From assembly GCA_035444405.1 (NCBI GenBank), contig DAOMOP010000179.1, positions 1 to 8,244 of the forward strand: a stretch of DNA of 8,244 nt, in the 5' to 3' direction. Below, piece after piece: positions 1 through 6,011 of the stretch. The notes under the pieces are model-generated. The model was not told the DNA's origin and searched no databases. It saw only the letters and a list, made by a program, of their open reading frames with translations. The DNA is from DAOMOP01 sp035444405 (GTDB lineage: Bacteria; Pseudomonadota; Gammaproteobacteria; Burkholderiales; Rhodocyclaceae). How positions within the stretch are numbered: position 1 is the stretch's first letter; each line of letters starts with the position of its first letter. Position numbers and translations under genes: made by a program.

Positions 1-598
<598 letters not shown>

Positions 599-612
599 GG
601 ATGTGTGATGGG

Positions 613-642
613 TCGATTCGGCAAATGGCGCATTTTAGCATG
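613..642 (-). promoter_or_regulatory. Probable secA promoter with extended -10
   Basis: Read on the minus strand, bases 632-640 are TGCTAAAAT, an extended -10 (TGn plus TAAAAT). No convincing -35 lies 16-18 nt upstream, which an extended -10 can tolerate. Transcription would start near 625 and give a leader of about 27 nt before the secA ATG. The 13-mer at 630-642 recurs exactly upstream of lpxC (5947-5959). A box TTGCCGAA followed by TCGA (613-624) lies just downstream in both. Position and similarity support a housekeeping sigma-70 promoter; no experimental start is known. Confidence 0.6.
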
Positions 643-686
643 GCGGAACATCGAATCCGGGCGCGGGTTTGCAGCGGCCAATCGAC

Positions 687-715
687 TTGCATGGGCATGC
701 GCCGCTGCCTATGAT
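687..715 (+). promoter_or_regulatory. Probable sigma-70 promoter of the dciA-like gene
   Basis: TTGCAT at 687-692 and TATGAT at 710-715 are separated by exactly 17 nt, a good match to TTGACA/TATAAT. The start would fall near 722, about 23 nt before the ATG at 745. An inverted repeat GCATG-GG-CATGC (689-700) overlaps the -35 and spacer and could be an operator, or chance. The site lies in the 146-bp region shared with the divergent secA promoter. Confidence 0.6.
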
Positions 716-744
716 CGGTCACCGATGCCACCGAAAACCCGACC

Positions 745-1179
745 ATGACGCGCCCCCTGCAAGGCTACCTCGGCAGCGGCGACACGCTGTCGCGTCTGCA
801 TGACCATGCCGCACGGCTGCGCCGCCTGCAGGGCGCGCTCGAGACGGCGCTGCCGCCCGGCCTCGCGGACGCGTGCACGGTCGGAAACCTGAAGGGCGAC
901 ACGCTCGTGCTGTTCGCGCGCAGCGGCGCGATCGCGGCGCGGATCAAGCAGTTGCTGCCGAGCCTGATCCAGCAATTCGCCAACGCCGGAACGCTGCTGC
1001 ACAAGATCGAGGTCAAGGTGACCGTACACAACGTCGCCGAGCCAGCGCGCCCGCCGGTCGCTCGTGCGATCGGCGACGCCGGGCGGAAAAGCCTGGAGGC
1101 GCTGCGCGACTCGTTGCCGGCCGACGCGCCGCTCGCCGCGGCGCTCGAGCAGCTGCTGCGACGCAGCAGAACACCGTAG
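745..1179 (+). CDS. dciA: DUF721 / DciA-type replicative helicase loader
   Basis: A 144-residue protein of the DUF721 family. DciA proteins help load the replicative helicase DnaB in bacteria that lack the phage-derived loaders DnaC or DnaI. The central part fits the family: VGNLKGDTLVLFARSGAIAARIKQLLPSLIQQF at about residues 46-78, a beta strand followed by the A..RI..L.P.L helix typical of the domain. The N-terminus (YLGSGDTLSRLHDHAARLRRLQ) and the short C-terminal helix (about 122-141) are also usual. The start is the only ATG near the beginning of the domain and sits about 23 nt below a good promoter; no clear SD is seen. DUF721 genes commonly neighbour lpxC and secA in Betaproteobacteria. 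The family is sure; the helicase-loading function is transferred from characterised members. Confidence 0.85.
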   Translation: MTRPLQGYLGSGDTLSRLHDHAARLRRLQGALETALPPGLADACTVGNLKGDTLVLFARSGAIAARIKQLLPSLIQQFANAGTLLHKIEVKVTVHNVAEPARPPVARAIGDAGRKSLEALRDSLPADAPLAAALEQLLRRSRTP

Positions 1180-1192
1180 CCGCTTGAGCGGC
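1179..1192 (+). repeat. Short inverted repeat at the dciA stop
   Basis: GCCGCT-TG-AGCGGC has 6-bp arms and begins on the last base of the dciA TAG stop. No T tract follows, so it is not a canonical intrinsic terminator. The rest of the gap to the sigma gene (1193-1317) holds another small GC-rich dyad (about 1211-1223) and no recognisable promoter. The same arms recur at 4799-4812. Confidence 0.5.
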
Positions 1193-1317
1193 AGCCGAGG
1201 GCGCGTGCCGCCCGCCGGGCGGGAGAGCACGCAGTCGAGACCTCCCGCGCGGACAGGCGGAATGAAGGATCAGGACTCGATCGCGACGGGCGGCTGGCTT
1301 GTGCGTGAGGACCTCGC

Positions 1318-2586
1318 ATGGACGAACACATCCCCGCCTCGAACCACACCGGCGCAGCCGAAATCCACTCGGCCGTGGATGCGCTCTACCGCACCCAGTC
1401 ACGCCGTATCTTCGCCACGCTGGTGCGCCTGCTGGGCGACTTCGACGTCGCCGAGGAGGCCCTGCATGACGCCTTCCGGTCTGCGCTCGAACAATGGCCG
1501 CACGAAGGATTGCCGGCCAACCCGCGCGCCTGGCTGGTCTCGGCCGGCCGCTTCAAGGCCATCGACGCGCTGCGCCGGCGGGCGCGCTACGATCTGGTCG
1601 AGGACTTCGACAGCGAGCCCGACCCCGCAGCCGAGGACGCCTTCGGCGAGGCCGAGAGCGTCGAGGACGACCGCCTGCGGCTCGTTTTCACCTGCTGCCA
1701 TCCGGCGCTGTCGCCCGAGGCGCAGGTGGCGCTCACGCTGCGCGAGGTGTGCGGGCTCAGCACCGAGGAGATCGCGCACGCCTTCCTCACCGCGCCGCCC
1801 ACGCTCGCCCAGCGGATCGTGCGTGCCAAGGCCAAGATCCGCGACGCGAAGATCCCCTACGCGGTCCCTGCGGCGCTCGAGCTGCCGGCGCGGCTCGCCA
1901 GCGTGCTGCGGGTGATCTACCTCGTCTTCAACGAGGGCTACTCGGCCTCGGCGGGCGAGTCGGTGACGCGCGCCGAACTCGCCGACGAGGCGATCCGGCT
2001 GGCGCGGCTCGTCGTCGCGCTGCTGCCCGAGCCCGAGGCGATCGGGCTTCTCGCGCTGATGCTGCTGCAGAGCTCGCGCCGTGCGGCGCGCACCACGGCC
2101 TCGGGCGACCTCGTCCTGCTCGAGGACCAGGACCGCGCCCTTTGGGACCGCGCGCAGATCGCCGAGGGCCTCGCCCTGGTGCAGCGCGCCTTCGCCTCGC
2201 GGCGGGCGGGCCCGTACGCGCTGCAGGCGGCGATCGCCGCGGAACACGTCCGGGCGCCGACCGCCGCCGACACCGACTGGCGCCGCATCGTCGCGCTCTA
2301 CGATCTTCTCGCGCACCATGCACCTTCGGCGATCGTCGAGCTCAATCGCGCCGTGGCGGTGGCGATGCGCGACGGCCCGCAGGCCGGGCTCGCGATCGTC
2401 GATGCGATCCTCGCGCGCGGCGAGCTCGCCGACTACCACCTCGCCCACGCCGCCCGCGCCGAGCTGTGCCGGCGCCTGCACCGCAACGAGGAGGCGCGCC
2501 GCGCCTACCGCCGGGCGCTGGCGCTGGTGCGCCAGGCACCGGAGCGGCGCTTTCTCGAGCGGCGACTGTCCGAACTCGGCCGCTAG
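1318..2586 (+). CDS. ECF42-type RNA polymerase sigma factor with C-terminal TPR-like extension
   Basis: A 422-residue sigma factor, about twice the length of a simple ECF sigma. Region sigma-2 spans about residues 20-90 (LYRTQSRRIFATLVRLLGDFDVAEEALHDAF, then NPRAWLVSAGRFKAIDALRRR). Region sigma-4 spans about 116-180 (LRLVFTCCHPALSPEAQVALTLREVCGLSTEEIAHAFL). The remainder (about 190-422) is a helical extension with RVIYLVFNEGYSAS at 198-211, ELNRAVAVAMRDGPQAGL at 341-358 and a TPR-like pair of helices at 373-405. This layout and the downstream DGPF genes define group ECF42. Members of that group have no dedicated anti-sigma factor, and their extension is reported to be needed for activity. No anti-sigma gene is seen here. 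An SD (GAGGA, 1307-1311) lies 6 nt before the ATG. It probably drives the DGPF operon through the site at 2695-2721. The activating signal is unknown. Confidence 0.93.
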   Translation: MDEHIPASNHTGAAEIHSAVDALYRTQSRRIFATLVRLLGDFDVAEEALHDAFRSALEQWPHEGLPANPRAWLVSAGRFKAIDALRRRARYDLVEDFDSEPDPAAEDAFGEAESVEDDRLRLVFTCCHPALSPEAQVALTLREVCGLSTEEIAHAFLTAPPTLAQRIVRAKAKIRDAKIPYAVPAALELPARLASVLRVIYLVFNEGYSASAGESVTRAELADEAIRLARLVVALLPEPEAIGLLALMLLQSSRRAARTTASGDLVLLEDQDRALWDRAQIAEGLALVQRAFASRRAGPYALQAAIAAEHVRAPTAADTDWRRIVALYDLLAHHAPSAIVELNRAVAVAMRDGPQAGLAIVDAILARGELADYHLAHAARAELCRRLHRNEEARRAYRRALALVRQAPERRFLERRLSELGR

Positions 2587-2664
2587 GGGCGGCGCATGCC
2601 GCAACGCGTCGTGCGCGATCACGCACGTGACTGCGCGGCTGCACCCGACCAGTGGTGAGCGGCG

Positions 2665-2682
2665 GCGCGCGTCAACGCGCGC
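2665..2682 (+). repeat. GC-only hairpin between the sigma gene and the DGPF operon
   Basis: GCGCGCG-TCAA-CGCGCGC is a perfect 7-bp stem with a tetraloop, 78 nt after the sigma stop and 12 nt before the predicted ECF42 -35. No T tract follows. It could slow or end the sigma-gene transcript, or protect its 3' end. A weaker dyad (GTGCG-N6-CGCAC, 2611-2626) lies upstream. Confidence 0.4.
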
Positions 2683-2694
2683 AGCCGTCGTCGA

Positions 2695-2721
2695 TGTCGA
2701 TTTGCGCCCCGGCCGCACGAC
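2695..2721 (+). promoter_or_regulatory. Predicted ECF42-dependent promoter
   Basis: TGTCGA at 2695-2700 and CGAC at 2718-2721 are separated by 17 nt. From memory, published work on ECF42 factors reports TGTCGA at -35 and CG(A/T)C at -10 upstream of DGPF genes; both halves match exactly. The element stands directly upstream of the first DGPF gene, with a start expected near 2727-2730 and a leader of about 45 nt. It has no resemblance to a sigma-70 promoter. Motif and location agree, but use of this site by the neighbouring sigma factor is inferred. Confidence 0.7.
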
Positions 2722-2730
2722 TAACGGACA

Positions 2731-2747
2731 GTCACGGTCAACGTGAC
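2731..2747 (+). repeat. Hairpin in the predicted leader of the DGPF operon
   Basis: GTCACG-GTCAA-CGTGAC is a perfect 6-bp stem with a 5-nt loop. It begins about where transcription from the ECF42-like promoter would start and ends 12 nt before the SD. It may be a 5'-stabilising stem or a protein-binding dyad near the start site. Confidence 0.4.
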
Positions 2748-2771
2748 GCCAGCCACCGCGGAGACAAGACC

Positions 2772-3128
2772 ATGAAATACGCCTGCCTCGTGTACTACGA
2801 TGAACAACGGATGGCGGAGATGTCCGGCGCCGAATGGGACGCCCTCGTCGGCGAATGCCTGAGCTACGGCGAATCGATCCGCACGTCCGGCCACTTCCTC
2901 GGCGGCGAGCCGCTCGAGCCCACGACCACCGCCACCACGCTGCGCGTGCGCGACGGCAAGGTGCTCACCACCGACGGCCCCTTTGCCGAGACCAAGGAGC
3001 AGCTCGCCGGCTTCTACCTCATCGAGGCACGCGATCTCAACGAGGCGCTGCAGGTGGCCGCGCACATCCCGCCGGCGCGCTACGGCAGCATCGAAGTGCG
3101 TCCGCTCCGGAACCTGCGGGGCGCGTGA
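2772..3128 (+). CDS. YCII-related (DGPF) domain protein, first copy
   Basis: A 118-residue single-domain protein of the YCII/DGPF family, which adopts a ferredoxin-like fold. The signature TTDGPFAETKEQLAGFYLIEA lies at about residues 66-86, with DGPF at 68-71. The N-terminal strand MKYACLVYYDE is also typical. No signal peptide or membrane segment is seen, so it should be cytosolic. The start at 2772 is set by the SD GGAGA (2760-2764) 7 nt upstream; the upstream in-frame extension is not domain-like. It opens the operon below the ECF42-like promoter and lies 33 nt before the SnoaL-like gene. The related enzyme YciI cleaves 5-chloro-muconolactone-like compounds, but the substrate of ECF42-linked DGPF proteins is not known, so I assign no reaction. 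Confidence 0.92.
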   Translation: MKYACLVYYDEQRMAEMSGAEWDALVGECLSYGESIRTSGHFLGGEPLEPTTTATTLRVRDGKVLTTDGPFAETKEQLAGFYLIEARDLNEALQVAAHIPPARYGSIEVRPLRNLRGA

Positions 3129-3161
3129 GGCGCCCGAACCCCTTACAAAAGGAGACCGCTC

Positions 3162-3604
3162 ATGAACGCCCCAAGCGCTCGTCCCGCCATCGAAGCCGAG
3201 ATCCGCGACATCCTCGCCGAATGGGAGCAAGCCGTGCGCGCCGGTGACCTCGACCGTATCGTCCCCGCTACGCGCCGGACATGGTCGCCTACGACGCCAT
3301 CCTCGCCCTGCAATTCAAGGGCGCGCAGGCTTATGCGAAGCATTGGGCGGCCTGCCTGGCCATGTGCGCGGGCCCGATGATCTTCGAGATCCACGACCTG
3401 CACGTGAGAACGAGCGACGAGCTTGCCCTCGCCCACGGCCTCGCCCGCTGTGGCGGCACCGGCCCGGACGGCAAGGAGATGGCCGGCTGGACACGGATGA
3501 CCATCGCCTTCCAGAAGCGGAACGGCAAGTGCCTCGTCGTGCACGAGCACTTCTCCGCTCCCTTCGACGTGCAGGCCGACAAGGTCCTGTGGCTCGAGCC
3601 CTGA
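3162..3604 (+). pseudogene. SnoaL/NTF2-like protein with a single-base frameshift
   Basis: Two overlapping frames together make one NTF2-like protein of about 147 residues. The first starts at 3162 with a good SD (AAGGAG, 3149-3154) and reads MNAPSARPAIEAEIRDILAEWEQ to GDLDRIV, then becomes meaningless and stops at 3380. The second continues the family sequence as RYAPDMVAYDAILALQFKG, through CAGPMIFEIHDLHV and CLVVHEHFSAPFD, to 3604. The break is at about 3263-3267, in GTCCCCGC. Restoring one G (GTCGCCCGC) gives V-A-R-Y-A-P-D as expected for the family. NTF2-like folds bind small ligands or act as isomerases and hydrolases; the substrate here is unknown. It sits between the two DGPF genes, a common place for this family in ECF42 operons. 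It may be a sequencing error in the C run or a recent real mutation, since the rest of the frame is intact. Confidence 0.82.
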
Positions 3605-3666
3605 GAGACCCGACGAGACCCGATGCGCAGCCCCTGGAGAATCGACTGCGACAAGGAGACCCGACC

Positions 3667-4083
3667 ATGCGATTCATGCTGCTCATGATCCCCGGCGGCT
3701 ACGCGCAAGCCGCCCCCGGCACCACCCCCGACCCGAAGGCCGTCGAGGCGATGATGGCCTACAACGAAGCGCTGCGCCAGGCCGGCATCCTCCTCGCGCT
3801 GGACGGCCTGCACCCGCCCTCGGAAGGCGCGCGTGTCTCCTTTGCCGGCGGCAAGGCCGTCGTCACCGACGGTCCCTTCGCCGAGGCCAGGGAGGTGCTC
3901 GGCGGCTACTGGATGATCCGCGTCGATTCGAAGGAAGAGGCGATCGAGTGGGCCAGGCGCTGCCCCGCCTCGCCCGACGAGGTGATCGAGATCCGCCAGG
4001 TGTTCGACATGGAGGACTTCCCGGAAGACGTACAGCGCGCGGTGGAGAAATACCCCGAGATGCAGAAGGAGTTCGGACGATGA
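3667..4083 (+). CDS. YCII-related (DGPF) domain protein, second copy
   Basis: A 138-residue YCII/DGPF protein. It begins MRFMLLMIPGGYAQ and carries AVVTDGPFAEAREVLGGYWMIRVDSKEEAIEWARRCP at about residues 64-100. DGPF is at 68-71, the same position as in the first copy, but the sequences otherwise differ considerably, so this is an old paralogue rather than a recent duplicate. The C-terminal tail (EDFPEDVQRAVEKYPEMQKEFGR) is longer than in copy one and is usual for this subfamily. The start is fixed by the SD AAGGAG (3653-3658), 8 nt before the ATG; an upstream in-frame extension into the preceding gene is rejected. It follows the SnoaL-like gene by 62 nt and probably shares its transcript. 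Two forms could make a heteromer; that is a guess. Confidence 0.92.
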   Translation: MRFMLLMIPGGYAQAAPGTTPDPKAVEAMMAYNEALRQAGILLALDGLHPPSEGARVSFAGGKAVVTDGPFAEAREVLGGYWMIRVDSKEEAIEWARRCPASPDEVIEIRQVFDMEDFPEDVQRAVEKYPEMQKEFGR

Positions 4084-4183
4084 CCGCCGCCCGGCACGAC
4101 GGGCTCCGGTGACGCGTTCGTACCTGCGCCGAAGCTGCCCGCCCGCGGCGCAGCCATTTCCCGACAAGCAAGGAGAATCGTCC

Positions 4184-4645
4184 ATGCCCCCAGTCAAGCC
4201 CATCCCCGACGGCATGCACTCCGTGACCCCGCACCTCGTCTGTGACGGCGCCGCCAGGGCCATCGACTTCTACCGGGAAGCCTTCGGTGCCACCGAGGAG
4301 GCGCGCCTGCCCGGGCCGGACGGCAAGCTCATGCACGCCATGGTCCGCATCGGCGACTCGGCAGTGATGCTCGTCGACGAAAATCGCGAATGGGGCACCC
4401 TCGGGCCCAAGGCGCTCAAGGGCACGCCGGTGACCCTCCACCTCTACGTCGACGACGTGGACGCCTTCGTCGCGCGCGCGGTGTCGGTCGGCGCCACGGT
4501 GCTCATGCCCATCAACGACATGTTCTGGGGCGACCGCTACGGCGTACTCGAGGACCCCTTCGGCCACCGCTGGTCGGTCGCTACCCATACCCGCGACGTG
4601 ACGCCCGAGGAGATCCGGCAGGCGATGCAGGACCAGGGCATGTGA
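4184..4645 (+). CDS. VOC superfamily (PhnB-like glyoxalase/bleomycin-resistance fold) protein
   Basis: A 153-residue vicinal-oxygen-chelate protein with two beta-alpha-beta-beta-beta halves. The first is VTPHLVCDGAARAIDFYREAFGATEEARLPGPDGKLMHAMVRIGDSAVMLVDE (about residues 14-66). The second is VTLHLYVDDVDAFVARAVSVGATVLMP through FWGDRYGVLEDPFGHRWSVATH (about 83-135). It belongs to the group often annotated PhnB-like or 'glyoxalase'; this does not establish glyoxalase activity. H51 is a possible metal ligand by family position. The start is set by the SD AAGGAG (4170-4175), 8 nt upstream. It lies 100 nt after the second DGPF gene, with no clear promoter in the gap and only a weak dyad (4089-4104), so it is probably the last gene of the ECF42 operon. 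Such proteins commonly accompany ECF42/DGPF loci. Confidence 0.88.
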   Translation: MPPVKPIPDGMHSVTPHLVCDGAARAIDFYREAFGATEEARLPGPDGKLMHAMVRIGDSAVMLVDENREWGTLGPKALKGTPVTLHLYVDDVDAFVARAVSVGATVLMPINDMFWGDRYGVLEDPFGHRWSVATHTRDVTPEEIRQAMQDQGM

Positions 4646-4802
4646 CCGCCCTCGTAGGCCACGTGCGGCAACCTGGCTGAGCCCGCGGCGCGGCCCGGCA
4701 ACGGCAACGACGAGATGCGACGGCTCTCTCGCAATCGGCAGGCTCCTGCTCCAGTTCCTGGTGCAAGGCGCCGACGCCGGGGATCACGAACCCGAGAGGC
4801 CG
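4646..4802. other. Convergent intergenic region without a recognisable gene
   Basis: This stretch separates the plus-strand VOC gene from the minus-strand lpxC unit. A bidirectional terminator would be expected, but I found no stem followed by a T run on either strand. Minus-strand frames here give arginine- and proline-rich text typical of GC-rich non-coding DNA. It may hold Rho-dependent termination sites, or be the scar of a junction at the edge of the accessory block. Confidence 0.5.
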
Positions 4803-4812
4803 CTACAGCGGC
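4799..4812 (-). repeat. Short inverted repeat at the end of the lpxC unit
   Basis: GCCGCT-AC-AGCGGC has the same 6-bp arms as the repeat at 1179-1192, differing only in the central dinucleotide. It contains the TAG stop of the 61-residue membrane protein. No T tract follows on either strand, so it is a weak terminator candidate at best. Confidence 0.45.
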
Positions 4813-4988
4813 GTCATCAACCGTTCGACCGCGAAGATGCCGAGCACGACCAGCAGAATGACGATACCGGCCTGAAAGCAGTACCACGCCCACAGGCGGT
4901 ACTTGGCGTCGCCGGTGACGAACCAGGCGATCAGCGAGCCGCCGATGCCGATCAGCGCGAGCAGCGCGAACAGGCGGACGAACAGCAC
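4803..4988 (-). CDS. Small two-helix membrane protein, downstream of lpxC
   Basis: A 61-residue protein starting at GTG (4986-4988), 9 nt after the lpxC stop. The sequence has two hydrophobic segments: about residues 6-24 (LFALLALIGIGGSLIAWFV) and 36-54 (YCFQAGIVILLVVLGIFAV). A short polar loop TGDAKYRLWAW joins them. It ends with VERLMTPL. An SD-like GAGG/GGGG stretch overlaps the lpxC stop, suggesting translational coupling. This hydrophobic pattern is hard to get by chance in DNA this GC-rich. I believe similar small proteins occur at this place in related Rhodocyclales, but that is from memory. It is probably an inner-membrane protein of unknown function. Confidence 0.75.
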   Translation of the reverse strand: MLFVRLFALLALIGIGGSLIAWFVTGDAKYRLWAWYCFQAGIVILLVVLGIFAVERLMTPL

Positions 4989-4997
4989 CGCCCCGCC

Positions 4998-5921
4998 TCA
5001 GGCGCCGGTCGCGGGCACGAACTGGTGGCGCACCGCGACCGGTGCGGCACCGGCCTGGTCGAAGGTGACGTACTCCCACGCGCTGCGCTCTTCGAGCAGG
5101 ACGCGCAGGATCTCGTTGTTCAGCGCGTGGCCGGCCTTGTGCGCCGAATAGGCGGCGAGCAGCGGATGTCCGCACAGGTACAGGTCGCCGATCGCGTCGA
5201 GCACCTTGTGCTTGACGAACTCGTCGGCGTAACGCAGCCCTTCGGCATTGAGGACGCGGTACTCGTCCATGACGATCGCGTTGCCGAGGCTGCCGCCGAG
5301 CGCCAGGCCGTTGGCGCGCATGAACTCGACGTCCTGCATGAAGCCGAAGGTGCGCGCGCGCGAGACGTCGCGCTCGTAGGAGTGGTCGGCGAAATCGATG
5401 GTGACGCGCGTTGACGTCTTGTCGATGGCCGGGTGGTTGAATTCGATCGAGAACGCGAGGCGAAAGCCGTCATACGGCTCGAGACGCACCCATTTGTCGC
5501 CTTCGCGGTATTCGACGGGCTTTTTCACGCGCAGGAAACGCTTCGGCGCCGCCTGCTCCTCGAGACCGGCCGAGCGCAGCAGGAACACGAACGGCGCCGC
5601 GCTGCCGTCCAGAATCGGCAGTTCCGGCGCATCGACGTCGACGTGCACGTTGTCGACGCCGAGGCCCGCGAGGGCCGACATCAGGTGCTCGACGGTGCCG
5701 ACCTTCACGCCGTCGGGCGATTGCAGGCCCGAGCACATGCGCGTGTCGCAGACCGCATACGGATCGGCCGGCAGCGACACCGGCGGCTCGAGATCGACGC
5801 GGTGGAACACGATGCCGGTATCGGGCGCGGCCGGGCGAAGCACCATCTGGACCTTGCGTCCACCATGGAGCCCCACCCCGGTTGCCTTCACCAGCGTCTT
5901 GAGCGTGCGCTGCCTGATCAT
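4998..5921 (-). CDS. lpxC: UDP-3-O-acyl-N-acetylglucosamine deacetylase
   Basis: LpxC is the zinc-dependent deacetylase that performs the first committed step of lipid A synthesis, in the cytosol. The 307-residue product is full length and aligns without gaps to E. coli numbering at the key sites. E78 and H79 lie in VGTVEHL, H238 and D242 in FVKHKVLDAIGDL, and H265 in SAHKAGHALNNE. T191 is in the RARTFGFM segment. The zinc ligands (H79, H238, D242), general base (E78) and catalytic histidine (H265) are therefore all present. The ATG at 5919-5921 has a GAGGG SD (5930-5934), 8 nt away. It has its own extended -10 promoter (5949-5957) and is separated from ftsZ by a strong hairpin, so it is probably transcribed independently. 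It is followed closely by a small membrane-protein gene. Confidence 0.98.
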   Translation of the reverse strand: MIRQRTLKTLVKATGVGLHGGRKVQMVLRPAAPDTGIVFHRVDLEPPVSLPADPYAVCDTRMCSGLQSPDGVKVGTVEHLMSALAGLGVDNVHVDVDAPELPILDGSAAPFVFLLRSAGLEEQAAPKRFLRVKKPVEYREGDKWVRLEPYDGFRLAFSIEFNHPAIDKTSTRVTIDFADHSYERDVSRARTFGFMQDVEFMRANGLALGGSLGNAIVMDEYRVLNAEGLRYADEFVKHKVLDAIGDLYLCGHPLLAAYSAHKAGHALNNEILRVLLEERSAWEYVTFDQAGAAPVAVRHQFVPATGA

Positions 5922-5932
5922 TTTTTCATCCC

Positions 5933-5959
5933 TCGAATTTCGGCAAGCATTTTAGCATG
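5933..5959 (-). promoter_or_regulatory. Probable lpxC promoter with extended -10
   Basis: On the minus strand, 5949-5957 reads TGCTAAAAT, an extended -10. The 13-mer at 5947-5959 is identical to that before secA. It is followed at once by TTGCCGAA and then TTCGA (5933-5946), which runs into the SD. The start would be near 5942, leaving a leader of about 20 nt. A TTGACG (5964-5969) upstream is only 9 nt away and cannot serve as its -35; the extended -10 probably suffices. Confidence 0.65.
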
Positions 5960-6011
5960 AGGCCGTCAACGGCGCCGGGGAACATACCGATAAACGCAAG
6001 CTATCGTGACT

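Noticed and set aside
1211..1223. GC dyad CCCGC-CGG-GCGGG as a dciA terminator
   Set aside because: Short stem with a 3-nt loop and no T tract; common by chance in such GC-rich sequence.
1233..1238. AGTCGA upstream of the sigma gene as an ECF42 autoregulatory -35
   Set aside because: One mismatch to TGTCGA and no CGAC/CGTC at 16-18 nt; other TGTCGA copies in the window lie inside coding sequence.
1399..2718. Long minus-strand open frame (439 codons) opposite the sigma gene
   Set aside because: It mirrors the GC-rich codons of the sigma gene, is arginine-rich with no domain, and conflicts with a well-supported family member on plus.
2652..2771. Upstream start for the first DGPF protein
   Set aside because: The 40-residue extension is not domain-like and would cover the promoter and hairpins; ATG 2772 has a proper SD.
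3255..3290. Programmed -1 frameshift in the SnoaL-like gene
   Set aside because: No heptameric slippery site of the X XXY YYZ kind in frame, and the exact one-base restoration of the family sequence favours a simple deletion.
4581..4787. Minus-strand 68-codon frame in the convergent gap
   Set aside because: Arg/Pro/Ala-rich text with no family resemblance; it overlaps the VOC gene and has no SD.
5964..5969. TTGACG as the -35 of the lpxC promoter
   Set aside because: Only 9 nt from the TAAAAT element, far too short for sigma-70.
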